A stretch of 64,000 nt of DNA, taken from contig NZ_JABBMT010000020.1 in NCBI RefSeq assembly GCF_012927645.1, positions 1-64,000 of the forward strand. The letters are read 5' to 3'. Of the stretch, positions 38,301 to 46,219 are shown piece after piece (the first letter of the stretch is position 1; each line of letters begins with the position of its first letter). Under the pieces are notes generated by a model, which saw only the letters and a list, made by a program, of their open reading frames with translations, searched no databases and had not been told where the DNA came from. The position numbers and the translations under genes are program-made. The stretch comes from Pseudoalteromonas arctica. GTDB taxonomy: Bacteria; Pseudomonadota; Gammaproteobacteria; Enterobacterales; Alteromonadaceae.

Positions 38301-39418
38301 CTACATGCGCTGATATTCTCGCAACGGCAGGCAAACACGATTTAGTGATCGTCAGTTATGGTTTACTGCCACTAATTGGTGAACAACTAGCGCAATTTTC
38401 TTTTGCTAATATTGTTTTTGACGAAGCGCAGGCAATTAAAAACCCCTTGAGCTTACGAGCAAAAGCCGCGTTTTCACTCAATGGTCAATTTAAAATTGCC
38501 TTATCTGGCACGCCAATCGAAAACCATCTAGGTGAACTATGGAGCTTGTTTAACTTTTTAATGCCAGGCTTTTTACACACCCTACCAGTATTTAAAAAGC
38601 GCTTTGGTAACGCCGATAAAAACCAACAACAAGCCGATACCCTAAAAACCCTGATCGCTCCATTTATCCTGCGTCGGACTAAACAAACGGTATTGACCGA
38701 GTTACCTGAAAAAACCGAAATAAACTTAACCTTTGCATTAAGTGAAAAAGAGCAAGCACTGTACGAAGCAACCCGTTTAAACGCACTTGAACAAGCAAAT
38801 CAGGAAGACAGCCAATATATTACTATCTTAGCGTCATTAACTAAATTACGCCGCGCTTGTATTGCCCCACAGCTGTTATTGGAAAATAGTAAATTGCCAT
38901 CTAGTAAGCTAGACACTGCAGAAGCGATTATTGAAGAATTACTAGAAAACAACCACCAAGCGCTGATCTTCAGCCAATTTGTCGATGTGTTAAAATTGGT
39001 TGAAAAGCGCTTACAAAAACGCGGCATTAATTACTGCTATCTTGATGGCAGCATGAGTGCGAACAAACGTAAACAACAAGTCGATACATTTCAAGCAGGC
39101 CATGCACCATTGTTTTTGATTAGCTTAAAAGCAGGCGGCACTGGGCTTAATTTAACGGCGGCTGATTATGTGCTGCATCTCGATCCTTGGTGGAACCCTG
39201 CGGTTGAACAACAAGCATCAGATCGCGCGCATCGCTTAGGGCAAACACGCCCCGTTACTGTGTACCGACTGATAGCACAAAATACCATTGAAGAAAAAAT
39301 CCTGCAATTGCACGAACATAAACAAGCACTCGCAGATAAAGTACTCGCTGGCAGTGGTGATGCTGGGCAAATGTCTAAAGATCAACTACTAGCACTGTTA
39401 AGTAACAGCGAAATGTAA
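35357..39418 (+). CDS. Large SNF2-family DEAD/DEAH-box helicase
   Basis: A 1353-aa protein whose last ~470 residues form a complete SNF2 ATPase motor: motif I LADDMGLGKTLQTL (about 925), motif II FDEAQAIKNP, motif III LSGTPIENHLGELWSLFNFL, and lobe 2 with SLKAGGTGLNLTAADYVLHLDPWWNP and the arginine-finger motif ASDRAHRLGQTRPVTVYRLI. The first ~880 residues are helical and novel to me; some related bacterial SNF2 proteins carry a SWIM zinc finger there, and I see no such Cys/His pattern. Such proteins remodel nucleic-acid complexes; the target here is unknown. It stands alone, with no nuclease or methylase partner. Confidence 0.88.
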   Translation: MSLSTLPPATTDHDQKQLCVLLALIISRSSHGYNNSVQQLTKRLYSHIKNGYSFSQAEVAKYTKQLESNNLIWKLPYGVDFRISVSAVAYVAINAIKYQPILLHAFLAESQKNYYYHDQAVHFMHLLFNDLDRTKSGKKPLPVDLSLELDKVFVNLLTQSPYGEQLWQCLPEQWQQLCLDNFIRGQFFNLTSEPAWPTLIAKVLPATELRKRIYFNENLAILLQEDNFAELLDDKRDHVLATFYEANTNAIKGQFIDVALLQYKSALTAFRKNFGKGSYPTEITGLLYTVCLFISATAGDIKQLNTCRKWYQKNLGEFSHPSQAVDYLLEEDLANYQNYALKNSLTHLLSNPNALAPLFCLLLAIIKNATDEQVNHLRGDTELLKQLNSAISPHQHWLAEQCQHLVNWLSDDTPLPNTGLLQHFIRVPQWQRWLNNISQIDTPTAQQRIIWQLDLTHLDLPLIQAKVQQLNAKGEWTKGRKVNAQDLAYNQYQDALTSADHNLVHVLNNHADSGYHEIHATAAVLQALIGFKGLEDHKGQPLKLIKGEFVIEIAQDSNDCYRLVMQPSISDPDCDFLLIHSHENCYQVFAIDDKQLKLLQLFEQQPNNLTAEKLPQLNAALQVLANEHHISSQRTEFAHINNVRQGLCEFAAVIALTQLGININFYAMPNGVDGPWVEPGIGALTLAHTDDDQTDSIVIKRDLKAEQKAFRKLLKNMAGLFADRQSPQHNQIQQQFYLPEDISQAIELLEAAQKAQSLVLSWDETSQGMKVAKSQHLSLNLNDDNDWLSVSGKISLPSGQIYELQTLLKAPRRGSILEFSEGNSLLLDQRLTNLLNRLEGMQNIDKHNPSDELRIANARALPLQQSIADLGDVTFGDNWKTRLAKFEQTIDPTLPAHLVHILRDYQVVGVKWLMQLANWGLNACLADDMGLGKTLQTLTVLQMRSNLGASVVVAPKSVCHNWQVESERFAPALHVKIIESATTCADILATAGKHDLVIVSYGLLPLIGEQLAQFSFANIVFDEAQAIKNPLSLRAKAAFSLNGQFKIALSGTPIENHLGELWSLFNFLMPGFLHTLPVFKKRFGNADKNQQQADTLKTLIAPFILRRTKQTVLTELPEKTEINLTFALSEKEQALYEATRLNALEQANQEDSQYITILASLTKLRRACIAPQLLLENSKLPSSKLDTAEAIIEELLENNHQALIFSQFVDVLKLVEKRLQKRGINYCYLDGSMSANKRKQQVDTFQAGHAPLFLISLKAGGTGLNLTAADYVLHLDPWWNPAVEQQASDRAHRLGQTRPVTVYRLIAQNTIEEKILQLHEHKQALADKVLAGSGDAGQMSKDQLLALLSNSEM

Positions 39419-39495
39419 TTCTGACGTGTTCATATTTCGAGGTTATTACAACAGCCTACTTAGTTTTTAAGCAAGAAAAAACCTATGTAGCGCGG

Positions 39496-40251
39496 TTATT
39501 CTTGGTGCGCCAAAGTAACCGCAAAGGCACTGGCATCTTCTAATGTCGAAAGCATGGTTGGAGTAGGCAGACAGATGCCCTGAACAAAATGCAGTACATG
39601 GGGCTGTGGCTCACTAAAGAGAATATCCAGCGCTAAGCGGTCTTTACCGTATAAACCACGGTGGATCATATTTGCCGAGAAGATCAATAAATCTCCTGCT
39701 TGCATTTCAATCACATGACCGGTGGCTAAATCATCACTGTTGTTGTTGTGTTCAATAGCCATTCTAGTTGCCAGCTCATCAGGTGTATCCCAACGCCGAT
39801 GAGTACCTGGGACTAACTCAATGCCCGGCTCATCTTCGAGCGCAATCCGGCAATGTATTACTTCAGGACCCAATAACGCAGCTTGCTGCTCCGCTAAGCT
39901 TAAATGGTACTGCATATCACGGTGCCAATAATTTTCTTGCTCAGGGTTAACCGGATTAAAAAACAACTGGGTATTCATAAAAGCCGCTGGTTCAAGTATC
40001 GAATCAACTTGGGCCATTAACTTATGGCTGGCAATAAACTTAAATAATACTAAGCGCTGAGCCTCATCTAAATAGGTATTTGCAGTTAAATAAGCACTAT
40101 TAACCGCCTTGGTTTGATAAAATTGTTGATTATCAGCAATCCATTGCTGATGAAAACAATTGATCACTTCGCGCTCATGCACAAGTTCACGTTCAGTGTA
40201 AAAACCTTTTACATGAAAAAAACCATGCTGCTCAAATTGGGTATTGCTCAT
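39496..40251 (-). CDS. Phytanoyl-CoA dioxygenase (PhyH) family protein
   Basis: An Fe(II)/2-oxoglutarate-dependent oxygenase fold of 251 aa. The iron-binding His-x-Asp is in NYWHRDMQYHL and the second His lies in LIFSANMIHRGLYG, followed by the expected Arg-containing strand. The substrate is unknown. Its start is tied to the preceding gene: the UDG stop TAG (40256-40258) is 4 bases before the ATG at 40251, and an alternative ATG at 40263 overlaps that gene. It is the last gene of a minus-strand run that begins with the VOC genes. Confidence 0.82.
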   Translation of the reverse strand: MSNTQFEQHGFFHVKGFYTERELVHEREVINCFHQQWIADNQQFYQTKAVNSAYLTANTYLDEAQRLVLFKFIASHKLMAQVDSILEPAAFMNTQLFFNPVNPEQENYWHRDMQYHLSLAEQQAALLGPEVIHCRIALEDEPGIELVPGTHRRWDTPDELATRMAIEHNNNSDDLATGHVIEMQAGDLLIFSANMIHRGLYGKDRLALDILFSEPQPHVLHFVQGICLPTPTMLSTLEDASAFAVTLAHQE

Positions 40252-40255
40252 CAAA

Positions 40256-40858
40256 CTAATCATCCTCGCATTGCAAAATTGCTTGAACAGCTTGCGCCAA
40301 CTGTGGCACCACATCACGCTCAAACCAAGGGTTTTTAGTTAGCCAAATATTATTACGCGGACTCGGGTGCGGCAATGGTAAAACATCTGGCCAATACTCA
40401 CGCCATGATTTTACCAACTCAGTGAGGGGTGAATGTTTTGTATGTGGTAAATGGTACGCTTGGGCATATTTACCTAGCACTATGGTTAACTTAATATTGG
40501 GCATTGCCGCTAAAAGCTGGGGACGCCATGCAGCTGCGCATTCTTTACGCGGCGGTAAATCGCCTGACTTACCTTTACCTGGGTAGCAAAAGCCCATCGG
40601 CAAAATAGCAACTTTAGTTGCATCATAAAAATCGCAAGGCTTAACCCCTAACCACTCGCGCAGCCGCTTACCACTGGCATCATCAAATGGAATGCCACTT
40701 TGGTGTACTTTAAGCCCCGGCGCTTGTCCGGCAATTAAAATACGCGCATTAGGGTTAAACTGAATAATCGGGCGCGCTCCTAAAGGTAAGTGTGGCTCAC
40801 AGATCACACATTTACTAACTTGCTGTGCTAAATCATGCTGAGTCACTATTTTGCCCAA
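40256..40858 (-). CDS. Uracil-DNA glycosylase family protein
   Basis: A 200-aa protein of the UDG superfamily. Motif A is ILIAGQAPGLKVHQSGIPFDDASGKRLREWLG and the motif B region is LPLPHPSPRNNIW with the conserved His-Pro-Ser. An N-terminal CVIC pair is present but the four-Cys Fe-S pattern of family 4 is incomplete. FCYPGKGKSGDLPPRKEC is typical of the uncharacterised uracil-DNA glycosylase-like group in marine bacteria. The open start codons are TTG (40858) or GTG (40846); both overlap the upstream VOC gene, which suggests coupling. Confidence 0.8.
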   Translation of the reverse strand: MGKIVTQHDLAQQVSKCVICEPHLPLGARPIIQFNPNARILIAGQAPGLKVHQSGIPFDDASGKRLREWLGVKPCDFYDATKVAILPMGFCYPGKGKSGDLPPRKECAAAWRPQLLAAMPNIKLTIVLGKYAQAYHLPHTKHSPLTELVKSWREYWPDVLPLPHPSPRNNIWLTKNPWFERDVVPQLAQAVQAILQCEDD

Positions 40859-41207
40859 TTCGCCATAACACTCCTGACGGGTCGTATATTACAAAATCCG
40901 TCATATTCCAAGGCTGTACGCAAGGTTCACTCATTTCTATGTGGTATTTATCAGTTATAGCCTGTGCAGTTAAATGCTGATGCCAAGCTGCAACATCTTC
41001 AACTAAAAGGTGCATCATAAAGTTATCAGCATGAGTTTTATCATAAAAATTTTGCAATAAAAAACTACAATCACCATGATAAAAGTAAGCCATATCAGGG
41101 CTTTGCCACGCAATTTCAAACCCCATATCGGTATAAAAATCACAGCTTTGGCTAAAGTTTTTTGCTGGTACAAACGCTTTTATTTCTTCACAAGTTAAAT
41201 TGCTCAC
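40833..41207 (-). CDS. VOC-superfamily (glyoxalase/bleomycin-resistance-like) protein
   Basis: A 124-aa protein with the paired beta-alpha-beta-beta-beta VOC fold: AFVPAKNFSQSCDFYTDMGFEIAW and HLLVEDVAAWHQHL. The GTG at 41207 follows AAGGAT. Function cannot be assigned within the superfamily. It overlaps the UDG-like gene by 26 bases. Confidence 0.8.
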   Translation of the reverse strand: MSNLTCEEIKAFVPAKNFSQSCDFYTDMGFEIAWQSPDMAYFYHGDCSFLLQNFYDKTHADNFMMHLLVEDVAAWHQHLTAQAITDKYHIEMSEPCVQPWNMTDFVIYDPSGVLWRIGQNSDSA

Positions 41208-41250
41208 TTAACAGCTATCCTTAGTTAGTAAAATAATGATCTGTTGTAAG

Positions 41251-41613
41251 TTAAATATGTTCTGACCACACAGCAAATTCGTTGCCGCTAGGCTCTGTAA
41301 AATGAAAACGACAACCACCAGGAAAATCAAAGATAGGCTTAATAATGACTCCTCCATGTTGCTCTACTTTAGCCTGTGTTTGCGTAATGTCCTCACTATA
41401 AAATACTAACAAAGCAGCGCCATGTTGCGTTAATGAGCTAAGTGGTGCTTGATAAAATCCGCCATCAAGGCCTGCAGATTTTTGATCAAACGCCGTGTAT
41501 TCTGGGCCATAATCAACAAACAGCCAGCCAAATACAGCACTAAAAAAAACCTTTGTTGCCGTTAAGTCGGCTGCCGCAAATTCAACATAATTTAACTTTT
41601 TATGTGCACTCAT
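41251..41613 (-). CDS. VOC-superfamily protein
   Basis: A 120-aa protein with a single VOC module of the type seen in small glyoxalase-like enzymes: LNYVEFAAADLTATKVFFSAVFGW, then GGCRFHFTEPSGNEFAVWSE with the metal-ligand Glu. I chose the ATG at 41613 because AGGA is 6 bases before it; another ATG precedes it immediately. Substrate unknown. Confidence 0.83.
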   Translation of the reverse strand: MSAHKKLNYVEFAAADLTATKVFFSAVFGWLFVDYGPEYTAFDQKSAGLDGGFYQAPLSSLTQHGAALLVFYSEDITQTQAKVEQHGGVIIKPIFDFPGGCRFHFTEPSGNEFAVWSEHI

Positions 41614-41792
41614 CATAAATCCTGTAGAAAATAACAATCCCAATGCTAAATAGCCTAAACACCATAAGCATACAAGCAGCTGAAAAATTTGCGAACTTTT
41701 CCAATTAAAACGATAAAGGATAGCAATAGATCATTATTTTACTAAGTAAATGTGCTGAGTATTATCAAGCTCTCATCGCAATAAACAACAAA

Positions 41793-41811
41793 GAAAATAC
41801 GAATCACTATC
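41793..41811. promoter_or_regulatory. Fur-box-like site before the iron operon
   Basis: GAAAATACGAATCACTATC matches 14 of 19 positions of the classic Fur consensus (GATAATGATAATCATTATC). It lies about 20 bases upstream of a good -10 (TATAAT at 41830-41835), covering the -35 region, where a Fur repressor would block transcription. Confidence 0.5.
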
Positions 41812-41877
41812 TTTTCTATATTTAGAATATATAATACCCTCTTTATTCGCCCCCACTTGGGACTTTGAGGGATCATC

Positions 41878-42222
41878 ATGCATGCTCAATCTGTCAAAAA
41901 CAGCCAAACACTCTCTATAAGGTCTAAAATAAGCCAAACTTATCAAGCCCATGCTTACCGTTTTGCTGTTATCTCACGTTTTTTTGCTGCCATTGTTGGT
42001 GGCTATACCTTTACTGCCGTGTTTACCGCATTACTGAGTATTATTTTACCGCTGAAAAAGTCAGATGCCGTATTACTTAGTATCAGCCTGACTATTTTAG
42101 TGTACAGCAGTGTATTTATTTGGGTGTTTACTGTTAAATCACTCAATAAAATATGGATCACTATTTTACTAACTACTTCAGGGTGTGCTCTGATCTTATC
42201 ATTACTTAAAGGTTGGCTATGA
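41878..42222 (+). CDS. DUF3649-type iron-uptake membrane protein
   Basis: A 114-aa inner-membrane protein with three hydrophobic segments after a short basic N-terminus (YRFAVISRFFAAIVGGYTFTAVFTALLSI). The pattern and its position before a PepSY protein match the DUF3649 family found in siderophore-reduction operons. It overlaps the next gene by 4 bases (ATGA). Role inferred from context. Confidence 0.72.
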   Translation: MHAQSVKNSQTLSIRSKISQTYQAHAYRFAVISRFFAAIVGGYTFTAVFTALLSIILPLKKSDAVLLSISLTILVYSSVFIWVFTVKSLNKIWITILLTTSGCALILSLLKGWL

Positions 42223-43826
42223 AAGAGAGTTTTTTCCGTTCCATGACCTGGATGCATACATGGGTTGGATTATTGGTATGTTGGCTACTCTATTTAATAT
42301 TCTTCGCCGGTACAGTGAGTTTTTTTCGGGACGAAATTACCCTTTGGAATCAACCGGCACTACACAATGTACAAGCACCAGAGCAGCGTGTAGCGCAACA
42401 GCGCAGCCAAATTATCAGTGGTATTAATTACCTACAAAATACAGCCCCGGAGTCTACGCGTTGGGGAATTTACTTACCCACAGAGCGAAAACCCCAGCTT
42501 AACTATGCTTATGAAAAGCCTCGTCCTGAGGGTAAACGCTTTGGTGGTTGGCAAGATCACAACATCAACGCACAAACCGGTGACGAAATAGCACAAACAA
42601 GAGACACCAGAGGTGGTAACTTTTTTTATCGATTACATTTTGACCTACATTATATTGATGTACGTACCGCACGCTGGATTGTCTGTTTTGCGAGCTTATT
42701 TATGTTGGTAGCGCTGATATCTGGGGTGGTGATCCATAAGCGCATTTTTAAAGACATGTTTAGTTTTCGTGCCAACAAAGGCAGCCGCAGTTGGTTAGAT
42801 AGTCATAATGTATCGTCAGTATTGGCGTTACCTTTTCATATTATGATCACCTATACAGGCCTAATCACGCTAATATTTATGTTATTCCCCTATCCAGCAA
42901 TGACCGCATACGAAGATGGTATACGTGGTTTATTTAACGATGTGTTACCCACCAATGTACGCACTAAAACTAGCCCTGATAGTGCCCCATTAATAGCCAT
43001 AGATACTATTTTAGATCAAGTTTATACTAACTGGCCTGATGCTGACTTAACGCAAATATCAATCCGCGATCCAAATAAAGCCTCAGCCACAATTACAGTC
43101 CGTGCAGATACCGGTAGCCTAGTTCGCGACCAAACACCCACCTTATTATTTAACGGTGTAGATGGCAGCTTAATAGCTAAAAGTGCAGCCCAGTTAACCA
43201 ATACTGAAGTGTTCTATGACTCGCTAACAGCCCTACACACAGGCCGTTTAGCTAACCCATTATTACGCTGGTTATACTTTTTATGCGGCGTAGCTGGCTG
43301 TGTAATGATAGCCACAGGCTGTATTATGTGGGCTAAGCGTATTCGCGAACGCATGAAAAAAGATCAACCCGCTACAATTGGCTTAAAGTTGGTAGAAGGG
43401 TTGAACCTTGCCACATTAATGGGCTTACCACTTGCAACCAGCACATTTTTTATTGCCAACCGGTTACTGCCCATCACAACCCCAGAGCGGGCTGATAAAG
43501 AAATACTCGCATTCTTTGTGACTTGGCTAGCCGTTGCTTTGTTTGCGCTATTTAAACGCGCAAGGCCGCAGTGGATTTTTCTCGCGTGGATAAACGCTAT
43601 TGCCTGTGTCAGCGTGCCTGTTATCAATGCTCTTACCACCAATGGCAATCTAATAAGCTACTTGCTAAACGGCCAATGGGCGTTGTTTAGTTTTGATTTA
43701 ATATGCTTAGTATTTGCAGCCTCATTTGTAATTCAAGCCAAAAAAATACCAACTCACACTCCGGTTAAAACACCGCAACAACGGGCGCGCCGTTCAGCAA
43801 AAACTAAATTACAGGAGCATTCATAA
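42219..43826 (+). CDS. PepSY-associated membrane protein, probable ferric-siderophore reductase component
   Basis: A 535-aa protein with PepSY_TM architecture: an N-terminal membrane helix (TWMHTWVGLLVCWLLYLIFFAGTVSFF), a periplasmic region, a second group of helices, a PepSY domain with paired DPNKASATITVRADTGSLV, LHTGRLANPLLRWLYFLCGVAGC, and several C-terminal helices. Conserved His residues in the helices fit heme binding and electron transfer to ferric siderophores, as proposed for this family. The ATG at 42219 overlaps the previous stop as ATGA, and AAAGG precedes it. The next gene starts as TAATG. Confidence 0.85.
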   Translation: MKESFFRSMTWMHTWVGLLVCWLLYLIFFAGTVSFFRDEITLWNQPALHNVQAPEQRVAQQRSQIISGINYLQNTAPESTRWGIYLPTERKPQLNYAYEKPRPEGKRFGGWQDHNINAQTGDEIAQTRDTRGGNFFYRLHFDLHYIDVRTARWIVCFASLFMLVALISGVVIHKRIFKDMFSFRANKGSRSWLDSHNVSSVLALPFHIMITYTGLITLIFMLFPYPAMTAYEDGIRGLFNDVLPTNVRTKTSPDSAPLIAIDTILDQVYTNWPDADLTQISIRDPNKASATITVRADTGSLVRDQTPTLLFNGVDGSLIAKSAAQLTNTEVFYDSLTALHTGRLANPLLRWLYFLCGVAGCVMIATGCIMWAKRIRERMKKDQPATIGLKLVEGLNLATLMGLPLATSTFFIANRLLPITTPERADKEILAFFVTWLAVALFALFKRARPQWIFLAWINAIACVSVPVINALTTNGNLISYLLNGQWALFSFDLICLVFAASFVIQAKKIPTHTPVKTPQQRARRSAKTKLQEHS

Positions 43827-44161
43827 TGCATGAATTACTGCAATTCAGCCTATGTTTATTGGCCTTTAATTGTTTTGCTTTGGCTAAATTCAATCATTAC
43901 CGTGATGTATTTAAAACCCGCCCTAGCAACAAACTAAGTACACAGTTTTTAATCGCTGCTTGGATCAGTATTTTACTAAGCTTAGTACTGAGTGTTGTAC
44001 AACATAACGGCTACGGTGCTTTACTATTTTGTGGTTATATGGCGCTAAGTATCTTAATATTAATGATTTTTTATAGCTTCAAAGTATCTTGGATAAAAAT
44101 AATAAGTGCTTTAAATATCACCGTTGTAATGCTCAGTGGGCTATTTTTAAGTGTTTTTTAA
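43826..44161 (+). CDS. DUF3325-type membrane protein
   Basis: A 111-aa protein with four hydrophobic segments, beginning LLQFSLCLLAFNCFALAKFNHYRD. It is the third member of the DUF3649-PepSY-DUF3325 set and overlaps the previous gene by one base (TAATG). Its specific role is unknown; it presumably supports iron release or reduction. Confidence 0.75.
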   Translation: MHELLQFSLCLLAFNCFALAKFNHYRDVFKTRPSNKLSTQFLIAAWISILLSLVLSVVQHNGYGALLFCGYMALSILILMIFYSFKVSWIKIISALNITVVMLSGLFLSVF

Positions 44162-44224
44162 GCTTAGTTAGTAAAAATATGATCTGAGCAAAATTCACAA
44201 CAAACCGCTTAGCGTGCTCATTTT

Positions 44225-44353
44225 CTAAGATTTTTGCTTGGTACTATTTAATGGAAAAGGACTCACTGGTGTAACCTTATCGGGCATGCCAGTACAGCCA
44301 GCAGGAAACTACTCACGCACAGAGTAGAGTGATAAATAATTATTTTTCATCAT
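44225..44353 (-). pseudogene. N-terminal remnant of an outer-membrane lipocalin
   Basis: On the minus strand an ATG with AAGGAATC upstream begins MKNNYLSLYSVRE, then a TAG, then FPAGCTGMPDKVTPVSPFPL and a second stop. The GCTGMPDKVTPV part with the lipobox-like AGC matches the start of Blc-type lipocalins, but the rest of the ~170-aa protein is missing. The 312-bp gap 44162-44473 contains nothing else recognisable. Confidence 0.45.
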
Positions 44354-44473
44354 TGATTCCTTGATTGTTAATTAAGTCACAAATGCAGTAAAGCATAAAA
44401 AGTTCACTTAATACTAGTTGTTCTAAAAGCCTTAGGTTAGGATCATTTTTTTACTAACTATTAGAGGTTAATA

Positions 44474-44923
44474 ATGAAGATATGGGTTGATGCTGATGCC
44501 TGTCCGGTGGTGATCAAAGAAATTTTATTTCGTGCCGCAGAGCGTACGCAAACTGAAACAATTTTAGTCGCTAATCATGCAATGCGTATTCCGCCTTCAA
44601 AATACATTAGCCGGTTGCAGGTCTCATCAGGATTTGACGTAGCCGATGACGAAATTGTAAAACGTATTGCAGCAAACGATTTAGTGATCACCGGTGATAT
44701 ACCGCTGGCCTCAGAAGTAATTGATAACGGCGGCCAAGCTTTAAACCCGCGCGGCGAGCTGTATACAGGTGAAAATATTCGCTCGTTACTAAATGTGCGC
44801 GATTTTATGGATACTATGCGCTCAAGTGGCGTTGAAATGAATGGCGGCCCGCCTCCGTTGAGCCAAAGTGATAGACAAAACTTTGCCAATAACCTTGACC
44901 GCATCCTCGCGCGAAATAAATAA
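44474..44923 (+). CDS. YaiI/YqxD family protein (DUF188)
   Basis: A 149-aa cytosolic protein. It opens [17 protein letters not shown] and contains [40 protein letters not shown] and the C-terminal [29 protein letters not shown], all hallmarks of the family. The fold is PIN-like, but no activity is established. It overlaps the next gene by one base (TAATG). Confidence 0.93.
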   Translation: MKIWVDADACPVVIKEILFRAAERTQTETILVANHAMRIPPSKYISRLQVSSGFDVADDEIVKRIAANDLVITGDIPLASEVIDNGGQALNPRGELYTGENIRSLLNVRDFMDTMRSSGVEMNGGPPPLSQSDRQNFANNLDRILARNK

Positions 44924-45465
44924 TGCATCAGCAACCAATTGGTTTTGGCGATCAATCCTTTCACGTCGCAGTGTATATTGCCAATATTCCTAACATGCCG
45001 CAGTACAGTGAAATTAGCACGTTACAAGCGATGATAGATGGGCAAATTGATGCAATAAATAAAGCCTGTGGCAACGGTTGGCGCAAGGTATTTAATGTTT
45101 ACGCTAAAGTGCTGTTTGCATTGCCCAGTGAATATTATCAATTTGCTAGATCAGCCCCCACTTGGCAACACTACCGTGATACGCAGCTGCTGCAAAAAAA
45201 TAGCCATACAGCGCTATTATTTAGCCCGCCTGTATTAACGAATAATAATACTTTACATATTATCGCCGGGCGCACATATGCTAAAACGCTGATCAATCAA
45301 GGGCTATTAACTGCGCAACTCGATTGGCTTGATGACGAATTTGCCATAGACAAAACAAATAATGTTATTGTTTGTCCCTACTTTGATTACCGTCAATTAA
45401 GCAATATAAAAATAGCCCGACTAAGTGAATTAGTAGCGCGTATTCAATTTATTAACTTACCTTAA
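44923..45465 (+). CDS. Conserved hypothetical protein, 180 aa
   Basis: I do not recognise a firm domain; it resembles small proteins that accompany yaiI in marine gammaproteobacteria. It is soluble, with NGWRKVFNVYAKVLFALPSEYYQFARS and the C-terminal VIVCPYFDYRQLSN as the most distinctive parts. The start overlaps the yaiI stop, so the two are translated as a pair. Confidence 0.75.
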   Translation: MHQQPIGFGDQSFHVAVYIANIPNMPQYSEISTLQAMIDGQIDAINKACGNGWRKVFNVYAKVLFALPSEYYQFARSAPTWQHYRDTQLLQKNSHTALLFSPPVLTNNNTLHIIAGRTYAKTLINQGLLTAQLDWLDDEFAIDKTNNVIVCPYFDYRQLSNIKIARLSELVARIQFINLP

Positions 45466-45638
45466 AGCTTTTATACCCAAGTCACCTCACAATGTCAGCC
45501 ATCCGAAAACAGGAATATCACTTTATCAAAAACCTAATGATATTAGCGCAATTGTAGATATTAAATCAGGAAAACAACCAGTAAAAAATACATTGCAGAA
45601 CGCTTGAGCACAGGGCAGATAATCTGCCCGCTTAAAGT

Positions 45639-45920
45639 TTAAATCATGTGTAATTTATTAATCTCTACAGGTAACGCAAGGGCTGATTCATAAAATGCGA
45701 ACACCTCTTTCACATACGGTTGCTGGTAATGTTCATCAAGTGCAGCTTGTGATGCAAACTTTTCTATCAAAAATAAACACTGTTGATCTAAATCTTCATA
45801 TAACTCAAAACGAATACACCCTGGCTCTGCTAATGTTGGTTGTAACATTTGCTGTAAACGCCCTTTACACTCAGTAAATAATGCCGCATTAGGCGTGATT
45901 TTTGCCACTATATTAATCAT
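45639..45920 (-). CDS. Antibiotic biosynthesis monooxygenase (ABM) domain protein
   Basis: A 93-aa dimeric alpha+beta barrel protein: INIVAKITPNAALFTECKGRL, EPGCIRFELYEDLDQQCLFLIEKFASQAALDEHYQQPYV. Single-domain ABM proteins include quinol monooxygenases such as YgiN. It overlaps the upstream DUF2798 gene by 4 bases. Confidence 0.85.
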   Translation of the reverse strand: MINIVAKITPNAALFTECKGRLQQMLQPTLAEPGCIRFELYEDLDQQCLFLIEKFASQAALDEHYQQPYVKEVFAFYESALALPVEINKLHMI

Positions 45921-46138
45921 TTTAATCCCCTATTAAAAAACGTGATAACAACACAGCGAATAGGTGGAGCAACAGTAAATGCCACTACAAAAGCCGCAGG
46001 CCACGCATTAATAAATGCAATTAGCCAACTGTGTAAAAATGTTTCACTTAAACCTAAATTAACGTAGGTTACCCAAGCAGATAACAAAAACGACATCAAA
46101 AAAGAGAACACCGCAGTAAACACAAAATGAATTTTCAT
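45917..46138 (-). CDS. DUF2798 small membrane protein
   Basis: A 73-aa protein with two membrane helices (FTAVFSFLMSFLLSAWVTYV and SWLIAFINAWPAAFVVAFTV) and the family ending APPIRCVV. A strong AAGGAGGTG precedes the start. It forms an operon with the ABM gene and diverges from the LysR gene, its probable regulator. Confidence 0.83.
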   Translation of the reverse strand: MKIHFVFTAVFSFLMSFLLSAWVTYVNLGLSETFLHSWLIAFINAWPAAFVVAFTVAPPIRCVVITFFNRGLK

Positions 46139-46219
46139 AACACCTCCTTGGCGTTACTATATGCAAAGAGATGGCGTGCAAACAGTCACGATAACGCAAA
46201 CTAAGATTGAGAAATTGAT

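Noticed and set aside
40833-41613. Calling the two VOC genes as antibiotic-resistance genes
   Set aside because: VOC is a broad fold. Nothing in the sequences or neighbours supports bleomycin or fosfomycin resistance.
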